Shown here in pieces: positions 33,115 to 41,650 of a DNA stretch of 64,000 nucleotides. The notes below the pieces were generated by a model. That model saw nothing but the letters and a program-made list of their open reading frames with translations, did no database searches and had not been told where the DNA came from. Made by a program: the position numbers and the translations under genes. The first letter of the stretch is position 1. The number at the start of each line of letters is the position of its first letter. Source of the stretch: DATEHG01 sp035279705 (GTDB lineage Bacteria; Gemmatimonadota; Gemmatimonadetes; Gemmatimonadales; GWC2-71-9); the NCBI GenBank assembly GCA_035279705.1, contig DATEHG010000111.1, positions 51,666-115,665 of the forward strand, written 5' to 3'.

Positions 33115-35534
33115 TGACCCGACTCCCGAACGTCCGCAAGGCCGTCCAGGCGCTGCCCTGGGCAATCCTGCCCGAGAAGCTCGCGGCGATCCTCGAGGTG
33201 CTCGAGGTGCGCGCCGCCGGCGGCGCCTTCACCGACGACCAGATCGCCGCGCGCATCGAGGCTGGCTCGCGGGACGCGCGCCCCGCGCCGGCCGGCGGGA
33301 TCGCGGTCCTCCCGGTCTTCGGGGCCATCATGCCGCGGGCGAATCTCTTCAGCGAGATCAGCGGCGGGGCGGATGCCGAAACCCTCGGCCGCCAGCTCGA
33401 TGCCCTGCTCGCCGATGACGCGGTCAAGGCGATCGTGCTCGATCTCGACTCGCCCGGCGGCCAGGTCCAGGGGATCCCGGAGCTCGGCGCCAAGATCCTC
33501 GCTGGCCGCGACCGGAAGGCAATTGTCGCGCAGGTCAATCACCTCTGCGCCTCGGCGGCCTATTGGCTGGCTTCGTGCTGCAGCGAGATCGCGATCACAC
33601 CCTCCGGCAATGCCGGCTCGATCGGCGTGCTCATGGTGCACGAGGACACGAGCGAGGCCGACGCCCAGGCCGGGATCCGCTATGAGGTCCTGTCGGCCGG
33701 GAAGTACAAGGCCGACGCCGCCGGCATCGGGCCGCTCTCCGATGATGCGCGCACCTCCATCCAGACCATGCTCGACGAGTACTACACCGCCTTCGTCGAC
33801 GCGGTGGCGAAAGGCCGGGGGGTCAACGCCAGCGATGTCCGGGGCGGTTTCGGCGAGGGCCGGCTGCTGACCGCGTCCCAGGCCAAAGGCGCCGGCATGG
33901 TGGACCGGATCGCCACGATGGACGAAACGCTGGCGCGCCTCGGCGCCCGCGGCGGCGTGGCCCGCGCCCAGAACGCCCGCGCCGAGCGGCCGCCCGAGCT
34001 GATCGCAGCCAGTCTGCGCGAGGCCGACACCATTCTCGCCAACTACGCCACCACCGAAGTCCTCGCTGCCCAGTTCGCCGCCATACTGGCGGCTTCCCGT
34101 GCTGTGATTCCCTCGGTCGCGGTCGGGGCCGCGACGCCGAGTGTCGTTCCGGTCCCCGCGTCGGCCCCCGTGGCCAAGGAGCAGCAGATGTCCGCAGATG
34201 CCGCGGCCGCCCAGGCCGCCCAGGAGAAGGACCGCGCCCTCGCCGCGGCGGAAAAGAGCCTCGTCCGGATGAAGGAATTCACCGCCCTCATCGACGAGTA
34301 CCCCGAGTACTTCGCGACCATTCGCAAGGTCCAGGGCGACGAGTCGAAGGGCGTGGCCGACGCCATGAAGGCGATCCTCGGCGAGCAGCAGGCCAAGCTC
34401 AACGGGACGCCCGTGATCGTGGGCGCCGGCGGCCGCGTCGGCACCCCGCGCGAGGCGGAGAAGAAGTTCGCCTCCTTCGGCGAGCAGGTCTTCGCGATCT
34501 GCCAGGCCGGCATGCCCGGCGGCCGCGTGGATCCGCGCCTCCGGCTGATCAACGAGCACGCGCTCAAGATCAGCGCCGGCCCGTCCGGCATGAGCGAGGG
34601 CATCGGCGCCGACGGCGGCTACTTCATCGCGCCCGAGCTCCTGCCCGGCGTGTTCGAGCCGGTGTACGCCGAGGATCCCATCCTCTCGCGCGTGACCCGG
34701 ATCCCGATCGGCTCCAACACCAACGGGGCCAAGTACAACGTCGTGGACGAGGTGAACCGCGGGAATGGCACCCGCTGGGGTGGCATCTCGATGGCGTGGG
34801 GCGGCGAGGCCGACACCGCGGCCGCCGCGAAGGCGAAGCTCCGCCAGCTCGTCCATGACCTGAAGAAGCTGATCGGCGTCGCGTACCTGACCGACGAGCT
34901 GATGCAGGACACCACCATGGCCGAGGCCCTGCTCACCAAGGCCTTCCAGGCGGAAGCGACGTTCATGCTGACGGACGCGATCTTCCGCGGCACCGGTGCG
35001 GGCCAGCCGCTCGGTTGGCTCAACAGCGGCTGCAAGGTGACGCAGGCGATCGAGGGCACCCAGACGATCGCGAACAGCGCGACGTTCCTGGGCCTCAACG
35101 TCTCGAAGATGATGTCGCTGGTGCCCTCCGGGCTCTGGAACGACATCGTCTTCCTGTACCAGCAGGAGCTCCTGCCGTACATCGTCAACGCCACCGCCGG
35201 CTCGAGCGGCGTGGTGCCGCTCTTCATCGGCGCCGGCGGCCTGACCAACAAGCCCTTCGACACCATCCTCGGCCGGCCGGCCTTCCCGAGCGAGTTCTGC
35301 GAGGCGGTCGGGACCCCCGGCGATCTCATCGCCGTGGTGCCCAGCCAGTACCACCTCGCCGACAAGGGCGGCCCGACCCAGGCCCAGAGCGTCCACGTCC
35401 GCTTCATCTACGACGAGACGGCGCTCCGGATCACGCTGCGCGCGGATGGCCAGCCGCTCTGGCTCAAGTCCGTGACGCCGTTCAAGGGCGCCAACGCGCG
35501 CTCGCCGTTCGTGGTGCTCAACACCCGCAGCTGA
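33114..35534 (+). CDS. Prohead protease (S49) fused in frame to HK97-type major capsid protein
   Basis: 806 residues from the ATG at 33114, which overlaps the portal stop. Residues about 60-290 are an S49/ClpP-type protease: DLDSPGGQVQGIPEL, the nucleophile Ser147 in ASAAYW and the Lys197/Lys199 pair in SAGKYKA. Residues about 375-470 form a helical, scaffold-like region. From about 500 to 806 the sequence is a HK97-fold capsid protein (GADGGYFIAPELLPGVFEPV, later GTGAGQPLGWLNSG and GRPAFPSEFC). A normal phage has these as two or three genes. An internal ATG at 34188 with a strong ribosome site would give the capsid part alone. Confidence 0.88.
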   Translation: MTRLPNVRKAVQALPWAILPEKLAAILEVLEVRAAGGAFTDDQIAARIEAGSRDARPAPAGGIAVLPVFGAIMPRANLFSEISGGADAETLGRQLDALLADDAVKAIVLDLDSPGGQVQGIPELGAKILAGRDRKAIVAQVNHLCASAAYWLASCCSEIAITPSGNAGSIGVLMVHEDTSEADAQAGIRYEVLSAGKYKADAAGIGPLSDDARTSIQTMLDEYYTAFVDAVAKGRGVNASDVRGGFGEGRLLTASQAKGAGMVDRIATMDETLARLGARGGVARAQNARAERPPELIAASLREADTILANYATTEVLAAQFAAILAASRAVIPSVAVGAATPSVVPVPASAPVAKEQQMSADAAAAQAAQEKDRALAAAEKSLVRMKEFTALIDEYPEYFATIRKVQGDESKGVADAMKAILGEQQAKLNGTPVIVGAGGRVGTPREAEKKFASFGEQVFAICQAGMPGGRVDPRLRLINEHALKISAGPSGMSEGIGADGGYFIAPELLPGVFEPVYAEDPILSRVTRIPIGSNTNGAKYNVVDEVNRGNGTRWGGISMAWGGEADTAAAAKAKLRQLVHDLKKLIGVAYLTDELMQDTTMAEALLTKAFQAEATFMLTDAIFRGTGAGQPLGWLNSGCKVTQAIEGTQTIANSATFLGLNVSKMMSLVPSGLWNDIVFLYQQELLPYIVNATAGSSGVVPLFIGAGGLTNKPFDTILGRPAFPSEFCEAVGTPGDLIAVVPSQYHLADKGGPTQAQSVHVRFIYDETALRITLRADGQPLWLKSVTPFKGANARSPFVVLNTRS
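34176..34190 (+). promoter_or_regulatory. Internal ribosome-binding site and start for the capsid part
   Basis: AAGGAG (34176-34181) lies 6 nt before an in-frame ATG (34188-34190, residue 359 of the fusion). It falls in the linker between the protease and the scaffold-like helices, so a separate 448-residue capsid product could be made, comparable to the nested C/Nu3 starts of lambda. Confidence 0.6.
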
Positions 35535-35604
35535 TCCGACACCTGACCCGTGGGGGACCATCCCGGTCCCCCGCCTGGTCGGGTCCCATGCGAAAGGCAC
35601 GACG

Positions 35605-36093
35605 ATGTCCAGCCATCTGAACCTCTCCGACTACCCCCAGGCGACGCTCCTGCCGCCGGCAGCCGATGCCGCGGGCCGCACGGGCGCCAAGTGGGGCAGC
35701 CTCAAGTACGCCCACAAGGCCTTCCTGGTCTTCATCCTGAACCAGGGCAACGCCGCCACCATCCTGCTGACGCCGCTGCAGGCGACGTCGGCCGCCGGCG
35801 CCGGTTCGAAGGCGCTGACCAACAACGTCCCGATCTTCACCAGCCTGGACGAGGTGAACGGGGCCGCGCTCTCCCGCGCGACCGATGCGGCGAACTACAC
35901 CACGGACGCCGCCACCAAGACCAAGCGCGTGATCTTCGAGATCGATCCGCGCACGGCGCTCGACATCGTCGGCGGGTTCTGCTACCTGGGCTGCTCCACC
36001 GGCGCCTCGAACGCGGCGAACATCACCGCGGCCGAGCTGATCGTCATCCCGGCGCGCCAGACCGGGGTGAACCTCCCGAGCCTCCTGACCTGA
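35605..36093 (+). CDS. Head-associated structural protein, unknown role
   Basis: 162 residues beginning MSSHLNLSDYPQATLLPPAA; beta-rich, Ala/Thr-rich, with no signal or membrane segment. It lies 70 bp after the capsid gene, where lambda has D/FI-type decoration or completion genes, so a decoration role is plausible but unproved. Confidence 0.6.
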   Translation: MSSHLNLSDYPQATLLPPAADAAGRTGAKWGSLKYAHKAFLVFILNQGNAATILLTPLQATSAAGAGSKALTNNVPIFTSLDEVNGAALSRATDAANYTTDAATKTKRVIFEIDPRTALDIVGGFCYLGCSTGASNAANITAAELIVIPARQTGVNLPSLLT

Positions 36094-36133
36094 GCGGGAG
36101 CGGGGCGGCGCCGGCCGGCCGCCCCCACCAGCC

Positions 36134-36442
36134 GTGGCGTTCAGCCTCGACCAGCACCTCGGCGGGATCCTGGCCCACCAGGTCAACCTCACCCAGAAGG
36201 GTGCGCTGACCTGGGGGGTCGCGAAGGCGAACGTGACTTTCGATGAGATGGACCGGCAGCAACAGGATCCCACTGGGCGGAAGGTCGAACGGCGCACGAT
36301 CAGCTGCATCGCACGGGCATCGGACCTGCCCGGGATCGCGCGCGAGGCCTCAGTCACCCTGGACGGGGCCCAGTACAAGGTGCGGGCCGCCGAGCTGCTC
36401 GATGACGGGCTCAAGCTGCGCCTGTTGCTGACGGTGGTTTGA
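36134..36442 (+). CDS. Head-tail connector candidate (FII-like by position)
   Basis: 102 residues from a GTG (36134). Begins MAFSLDQHLGGILAHQVNLT and has a beta-rich C-terminal half (EASVTLDGAQYKVRAAELLD). Its length and place between capsid and tail-terminator genes suit a head-tail joining protein; sequence evidence is weak. No ribosome site is obvious. Confidence 0.5.
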   Translation: MAFSLDQHLGGILAHQVNLTQKGALTWGVAKANVTFDEMDRQQQDPTGRKVERRTISCIARASDLPGIAREASVTLDGAQYKVRAAELLDDGLKLRLLLTVV

Positions 36443-36975
36443 TGGTCGAGCCGGTGCGGGCGGTCGCGGAGTGGCTGGCGGGGACCACGCTGGACTACGC
36501 CAGCCAGCCCCAGGGGATCGCGGCCCAGCTGGCCGCGATGACTTACGACGGGACGGACACCGCGCCCTCGGCTCCGGACGTCACGGCCGAGACGGACGAC
36601 CCGATCGCCGGGCGCGGTGAGCTGCCGGACACCGCGATGGCGGTCACGGTGGCGATCGACCGGCTGGCGATGCCGGCCACGGCGCTGAGTGGCGTGAAGA
36701 TCGGGAAGCTCCGGCTCCTGGTCCGAGTGGTCCGGACGGCCAGCGCGACCCACGAAGTGGTCCGGGACAGCTACTACGTCGCGCGCGCGATCATGCGCTC
36801 GCTGCAGCAGTTCCACCGGAACGAGAACCAGTTCGCGCGGCAGCGGAACAACATCTACATCGGCCCCGAGCCCAACATGGCGCTCGACTACTTCACGCCC
36901 GCGGCCGATCGCGACGACAACCAAGTGACGACGGCCTGGGCCGTCGATTACGCGCTGAGGGAGCTGGCCCCATGA
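36442..36975 (+). CDS. Tail completion/terminator candidate
   Basis: 177 residues from the ATG at 36442, which overlaps the previous stop. The middle shows alternating beta strands (AVTVAIDRLAMPATALSG and LRLLVRVVRTASATHEV) and a helix with SYYVARAIMRSLQQFHRNE. The order before the tube gene is that of lambda Z/U. Function by position only. Confidence 0.5.
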   Translation: MVEPVRAVAEWLAGTTLDYASQPQGIAAQLAAMTYDGTDTAPSAPDVTAETDDPIAGRGELPDTAMAVTVAIDRLAMPATALSGVKIGKLRLLVRVVRTASATHEVVRDSYYVARAIMRSLQQFHRNENQFARQRNNIYIGPEPNMALDYFTPAADRDDNQVTTAWAVDYALRELAP

Positions 36976-37172
36976 GCGGATTGAGAGTGGAGCAGGATGG
37001 CGTGGTGGTCGAAGTGCCACGCGAGATCGAGAGCGCCGGCGGTGCCACGCTGCACGCCTTCGTGGTGGAGTCCTTCGCCAAGGAGGGAATCGTGCACCCG
37101 AAGCCGGTGCCGCCGCCGGAGCCACCCAAGACCGAGGACCTTGCACCGGCGCCCGAAGCGCCCAAGGAGTAA
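36972..37172 (+). CDS. Small Pro-rich phage protein
   Basis: 66 residues, MSGLRVEQDGVVVEVPREIE then a Pro/Glu-rich tail (PPPEPPKTEDLAPAPEAPKE). Overlaps the upstream gene by 4 bp and ends 3 bp before the tube gene. Unknown function. Confidence 0.5.
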   Translation: MSGLRVEQDGVVVEVPREIESAGGATLHAFVVESFAKEGIVHPKPVPPPEPPKTEDLAPAPEAPKE

Positions 37173-37175
37173 GCC

Positions 37176-38201
37176 ATGGGCCAGCCCCTGCAGATGGAGG
37201 CGGTCGCGGTCACGACCAAGGTCGAATCGACCTACAACACGGATGTGACCCCGGCCACGACGGACGCCGTCCGACTGATCATGCCCCGGCCCCAGGTCAA
37301 GATCGGCTGGGGCTATGATGGCGATCGCGGGCCCCAGAACGCCGGCAACGGTCGCTGGCTGGCCGCACCGCCCAATGGCCGCACCGTCAGCGGGTCGATC
37401 AAGGTCGAACCGAAGGGGCTCGGCGCGAGTTACGCGAGCTCGGCCAACGAAGTCCCGGACGTCCATCGGTTCCTGCGCGCTGCGGGCTTCACCGCCACGC
37501 TCGCCGCCGGCACCAGCTGGACCTTCACGCCGGACCTCTTCAGCGTGACGCCGGCCTCGCTGTCGACCTATTTCTACGAAGGCGGGGAGCTCTGGAAGGC
37601 CTGCGGGATGTATACCGATCTCAAGATCGACATCCCCAACACGGGGATCCCGACCTTCGAGTTCCCCTTCGCGGCCACCATGGTCACTGACCCGGCAGAT
37701 CTCACCCTGCCGTCGATGACGTATACGGCGCCGACGATCGTGCCGCCGTCGGCCGCCGGCGTGGGCTTCACGCTCCACAACCTGACCGGCGCCGTGCTGC
37801 GCTCGGCCAGCTTCTCGCTCGGCCGCTCCTTCAGCAACCCGCGCCTGGCCGTCGCCGGCGGCGGTGGCGTCGGCCACGCCGGCTTCGCCACCACGTTCCG
37901 GAAGCCGGTCCTCGATCTCGTCATCGAGATGACCGCGCTCACCACGACCCCCTTCACCACCTCGACCCTGATCGATCCCTACTCGCTCGAGAAGGCGGGC
38001 ACCACCGGGATCTGCTCGCTGCAATTCGGGGGCACCACCAACAACAAGTGGAAGCTCACACTGAACCAGTGCCAGGTGGTGCCGGGCAGCGTCGAGAAAC
38101 TGAGCGAGAACAACGAGGCCTTCGGCCTCTACAAGCTGCAGGTCAAGCCCTACGTCACCACCGACCAGGGCATCGACGACATCACCCTGCTCTGGAACTG
38201 A
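37176..38201 (+). CDS. Major tail tube protein
   Basis: Forms the stacked rings of the tail tube. 341 residues, beta-rich, starting MGQPLQMEAVAVTTKVESTY, with the strands GRTVSGSIKVEPKGLGASYA near the first third and NNKWKLTLNQCQVVPGSVEK near the end, typical of long phage tube proteins. It directly precedes the G/GT chaperone genes, as V does in lambda. The assignment rests on fold style and position. Confidence 0.7.
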   Translation: MGQPLQMEAVAVTTKVESTYNTDVTPATTDAVRLIMPRPQVKIGWGYDGDRGPQNAGNGRWLAAPPNGRTVSGSIKVEPKGLGASYASSANEVPDVHRFLRAAGFTATLAAGTSWTFTPDLFSVTPASLSTYFYEGGELWKACGMYTDLKIDIPNTGIPTFEFPFAATMVTDPADLTLPSMTYTAPTIVPPSAAGVGFTLHNLTGAVLRSASFSLGRSFSNPRLAVAGGGGVGHAGFATTFRKPVLDLVIEMTALTTTPFTTSTLIDPYSLEKAGTTGICSLQFGGTTNNKWKLTLNQCQVVPGSVEKLSENNEAFGLYKLQVKPYVTTDQGIDDITLLWN

Positions 38202-38203
38202 CC

Positions 38204-38494
38204 ATGAGCTTCGTCATCAATCTCGACCAGGGCGCCGAGGCGCTCGAGCACCCGATGATCCAGGTCGGGGGCGAGACCTACACCGGGCGCCACCTCGGCT
38301 TTCTGGATGCGCTGACGTTCCGCAAGCGGATCGTCGAGGCCAAGACCTTCCAGGAAGTGGCCGACATCTACGTCGAGGTCCTCACCGCCATGCAGTTCCC
38401 GGTGGAGAAGGTGAGCGCCGTGCCGCTCAAGGTCCTGGCCCCGGCGGTGCTCCGTTTTTTCGTCTCGGCGATGGGGGAGGAGCCCGCGCCGTAG
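38204..38494 (+). CDS. Tail assembly chaperone, G analogue
   Basis: 96 residues beginning MSFVINLDQGAEALEHPMIQ. In lambda-like phages this short protein and its frameshifted extension guide tape measure and tube assembly. Near its 3' end the codons CGT TTT TTC contain the slippery heptamer T TTT TTC (38455-38461); the -1 frame is open from there into the gene at 38506. Confidence 0.75.
   Translation: MSFVINLDQGAEALEHPMIQVGGETYTGRHLGFLDALTFRKRIVEAKTFQEVADIYVEVLTAMQFPVEKVSAVPLKVLAPAVLRFFVSAMGEEPAP
38455..38461 (+). promoter_or_regulatory. -1 ribosomal frameshift site (U UUU UUC)
   Basis: The heptamer is in the correct register of the upstream gene (X XXY YYZ). A -1 shift reads on without a stop to 38796, giving a 197-residue G-T type fusion (86 residues of the first gene followed by 111). 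Confidence 0.75.
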
Positions 38495-38505
38495 CGCCGT
38501 CGCGG

Positions 38506-38796
38506 GTGCCCTACGAGGAGCTGCTCCCCGAATGGCACCGGACGCCGCCGGCCCCCAAGGAGATCCCGCTGCGGCGGGCCGTCGCCTGGTTCTGCGCGGT
38601 GTATCCCGGGGCATTCGAAGGAGGCCGGATCACGTGGCCGCTGTTCTGGGCGCTCTTCGAGGAGATGCCCTCCGTCCAGGCGATGCAGCGGTTCCACGAT
38701 GGGCGCGCGGCGATGGCCGGCGCGGCGATCGTGGTCGCCCCGAAAGTCGCGACCCAACTGTCACAGGATGATCTGAGCGAGGCCCTGGGATCGTGA
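38506..38796 (+). CDS. Tail assembly chaperone, T part (read by -1 frameshift)
   Basis: The 96-codon stretch, in the -1 frame relative to the upstream gene, is helical and acidic at the end (QLSQDDLSEALGS). A GTG at 38506 could start it alone but there is no good ribosome site, so expression as the extension of the upstream protein is more likely. It overlaps the tape-measure gene by 4 bp. Confidence 0.7.
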   Translation: MPYEELLPEWHRTPPAPKEIPLRRAVAWFCAVYPGAFEGGRITWPLFWALFEEMPSVQAMQRFHDGRAAMAGAAIVVAPKVATQLSQDDLSEALGS

Positions 38797-40736
38797 GCAC
38801 GCCCGATATTGCCGTTCGCATCACCGGTCAGGACAACGCCAGCGCGACGCTGCTGGCGTTCCAGGCGAATGTCGCCCGGACCTCGACCGCCGTGAATGCC
38901 AGCGCCCGGCAAATCGTGCTGGGCATGGATGCCGCCGGCGCCGCTGCCCTTAACGGCGGCCGCGCGCTCGGCCAGGTCTCCGAAGGGAATCAGGTCTTCG
39001 CCGAGCGGCTGGCGCTGATCGGCAAACCAACGACCGAGACCGCCTCCAGTCTCCAGAAGCTCGCCGCGGCCTTCTCCTTCACGGCCCACGAGGGGGAGGC
39101 GTCGGGCCTCAAGCTTGGCGCCCTCACCCGTCCCCTGCTCCGCCTTACGGAAGAAGCCACCGGCCTGGGCGCCCTCGTGCCGCACCTGGGCCTGGCGTTC
39201 GGCGAATTCGCCGGCGTGGCCCTGGCGCCGCTGCTCGCCGTGGCGGGGGCGGTCGCGGCGATCGGCTTCGCGGTGGAGAAGCTGACCGAGGACGAACGGG
39301 AAGCAGTCAAGCACCTCCAGGAGCTCCATGCGGAAGCGGACAAGCTCCGCCAACAGCGGGGCGGCGAGGCGGCGCCCCTCATCGCCGGGCGCGCAGATCT
39401 CCTGGTCCGCCAGGCGGCCATTCAGCAGGAGCTGGCGCAGCTGGCGGATCTGGAGCGCATCAGCCCGCTGAGCGGCGAGGCCCAACGGCGCCGGGACGCG
39501 CTCGAGGCGGAGCTCGATCAGAACCGCAAGGACATCGCGACCTTCGAAACGCAGATCACGGCGATCCATACCGAGGCCGTGGACAAGCGGGACAAGGCCT
39601 CGGAGGAGGCCCACCAGAAGGAGCTCGGGCGGCTCAAGGCCGTGCATGACGCCACCGCGGCGGCCGAGACCTTCGCGACACAGACCCACGAACGGGTCGC
39701 GGAGCTGACTGGCCAGGCGAGCAACCAGGCCGCCGTGCAGCTGCAGGACTTCCTGCTCAAGTACGCCAAGGTCGTCAAGGATCTGAACGAGACTCAGCGC
39801 GCGGAGGCGAACCTCATCATCGCGGATTTCGAGCGCCGGATCGCCGGCCACGAGTCCGCCGCGGTGGTCGAATCCTTCGCCACACAGACGCATGAGCGGG
39901 TCGCGGCGCTAGCCGGCCAGGTGACTGACCAGGCGGCCACGCAGCTGCAGGAGTTCCTGGCCAAGTACGCCAAGGTGGTGAAGGACCTGAACGAAACCCA
40001 GCGCGCCGAGGCGAACCTCATCATCGCGGACTTCGAGCGCCGGATCTCCGGGATCGAGTCGCGCCTTCCCACTCAGTTGAATCAGGGGGACCGCAACCAG
40101 GTCATGCGGGATACCCAGCGCGAGGGGGCCACGCCGGAGCAAGAGCATGACCTGATCACGGCTGCCGGTAAGGGCGGTGACGTGATGGCCCGGGCCGGGG
40201 TGCGCACCGGGTTCGAGGGCACGGCCAAGCAGCTGACCTCGCTGCAGAAGGCGCTCAAGTCGGTGGCCACTGAGGGCGTGAAGCCGCTGGCGGACGCCTT
40301 CACCCAAATGTTCGCTGCGCTCGGCGCGGGCGACAACGTGTTCGGGGCGTTCCTGGGCTCGCTCAAGAAGGCGCTGAGCCAGGAGCTCGAGGCGGAAGGG
40401 CGCGCGCACATCCTGAAGGGCTTGGCCAAGGCCGCGGAAGGCCTGTGGCCGCCCAACCCGGTCGCGATCGCCGCCGGCCTCAAGGAGGCGGCGCTCGGCG
40501 CGCTCATGGCCACGGGTGGCGGCCTGGTTGGTGGGGGCGGTGCGGTGACCTCCGGTGGCGGAGTCCCCACGAGCTCGCCAGTGCAGCAGACGGCGCAGGA
40601 CATCGCCAAAGGCAAGCAGACGGTCACGATCGAGATGCCCGCGGCGATCGCGGCGCTTCCCGGCGCCTATGAGTGGATCACGGACCTGGTGAATGGCGCC
40701 CAGAACGCCGGCCACGTGATTGTGGTGGTCCACTGA
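38793..40736 (+). CDS. Tail tape-measure protein (short)
   Basis: 647 residues; sets tail length. It begins MSTPDIAVRITGQDNASATL, the usual opening of tape measures, contains a hydrophobic segment near 150-165 (VALAPLLAVAGAVAAIGFAV) and long coiled coils. Residues 292-359 and 360-427 are a tandem duplication of 68 residues (SFATQTHERVAALAGQV, later KVVKDLNETQRAEANLIIAD, in both). The C-terminus is Gly-rich then Ala-rich. By the usual scaling the tail would be about 0.1 micrometre long. Confidence 0.85.
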   Translation: MSTPDIAVRITGQDNASATLLAFQANVARTSTAVNASARQIVLGMDAAGAAALNGGRALGQVSEGNQVFAERLALIGKPTTETASSLQKLAAAFSFTAHEGEASGLKLGALTRPLLRLTEEATGLGALVPHLGLAFGEFAGVALAPLLAVAGAVAAIGFAVEKLTEDEREAVKHLQELHAEADKLRQQRGGEAAPLIAGRADLLVRQAAIQQELAQLADLERISPLSGEAQRRRDALEAELDQNRKDIATFETQITAIHTEAVDKRDKASEEAHQKELGRLKAVHDATAAAETFATQTHERVAELTGQASNQAAVQLQDFLLKYAKVVKDLNETQRAEANLIIADFERRIAGHESAAVVESFATQTHERVAALAGQVTDQAATQLQEFLAKYAKVVKDLNETQRAEANLIIADFERRISGIESRLPTQLNQGDRNQVMRDTQREGATPEQEHDLITAAGKGGDVMARAGVRTGFEGTAKQLTSLQKALKSVATEGVKPLADAFTQMFAALGAGDNVFGAFLGSLKKALSQELEAEGRAHILKGLAKAAEGLWPPNPVAIAAGLKEAALGALMATGGGLVGGGGAVTSGGGVPTSSPVQQTAQDIAKGKQTVTIEMPAAIAALPGAYEWITDLVNGAQNAGHVIVVVH

Positions 40737-41650
40737 TGCCGCAGACCTCGCCGCTGGTGGCCTTCGGTACCGCGGATGATCCCACCGCGTCCCCGTGGAC
40801 CAGCTCGGGCACTCTGACTGTGACGGGCGGTCAGATCGATCCCTTTGGGGGAACCGGCGCCGTCCTCCTGACGGACACGAGCGCGGTCGCGATCTCTGGC
40901 CGTCGCCGCAATGTGACAGTGACCGGTACGACGCCGTTGATCATCGCATTCGTGCGGAACAACAACAGCGCCAAGTCCCGGCTGTTTCTGTTCGATAGCA
41001 CCGCGTCGGTTCATCGCGGGCAGCTGGACATCAACTGGTCCGGCGCCACGCTCACCAGTCTGGGCTCGGTCAGCGGCGCCGTTCCCGTGAGCGCGATCGC
41101 CGTGGGGGCTGGCTGGTACTTTGTCCGGTACTACGGCACCGGCGCCGTGCCGGGCAACACGCACTTCCTGCAGGCCGACCCCGCTTCGACCAACGTCGCG
41201 GCAACGGACTCCGCCTACTTCTACTTCCGTTCGGCCGTCATTTTCGACCAGCAGTTCGATGACGCGCTGGCCGACGAGCTCCCCCGCGCCGGTGCCGATT
41301 GGGGGCAGGCGCCCTCCGGAGTGGAGGATGCCTGGCTCTACGGACAGGACCAGGTGCTAAGCGGTACCCTCCGTCACATTCCGCCGGCTGACTCGGCTGG
41401 ACCGCACTGCTCCGGGTGGTACGGCTCGGGCGACGACACGATGATCAACGTCGGCGTCCAGGCCATGCTCCGCGCCGGCCGCGACAAGCAGTCTCTCCGC
41501 TGGGTGCCTGACCGCACCGTCTGCACCACCTACCAGGACAGCTATCTCGTCGAGCCGATGACGCAGCGCATCGGCCTCGAGGGCAACGGCTCGCCCAATC
41601 GCCGGATCCCGATCACGCTCCGCGGCTCGGCCGTGTTCGCGGGGTACTGA
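40736..41650 (+). CDS. Tail protein, distal tail/tip candidate
   Basis: 304 residues from the ATG at 40736 (the frame is open 21 codons further but that is within the tape-measure gene). Beta-rich, with a jelly-roll-like first two thirds (GTLTVTGGQIDPFGGTGAVL) and a C-terminal end MTQRIGLEGNGSPNRRIPIT. It follows the tape measure and overlaps it by 1 bp. Position suggests a tail-tip component; no motif is decisive. Confidence 0.55.
   Translation: MPQTSPLVAFGTADDPTASPWTSSGTLTVTGGQIDPFGGTGAVLLTDTSAVAISGRRRNVTVTGTTPLIIAFVRNNNSAKSRLFLFDSTASVHRGQLDINWSGATLTSLGSVSGAVPVSAIAVGAGWYFVRYYGTGAVPGNTHFLQADPASTNVAATDSAYFYFRSAVIFDQQFDDALADELPRAGADWGQAPSGVEDAWLYGQDQVLSGTLRHIPPADSAGPHCSGWYGSGDDTMINVGVQAMLRAGRDKQSLRWVPDRTVCTTYQDSYLVEPMTQRIGLEGNGSPNRRIPITLRGSAVFAGY

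Noticed and set aside
32715..35600. A 961-codon minus-strand open frame
   Set aside because: Antisense to the protease-capsid gene; His/Gly/Ala/Arg-rich composition typical of a shadow frame.
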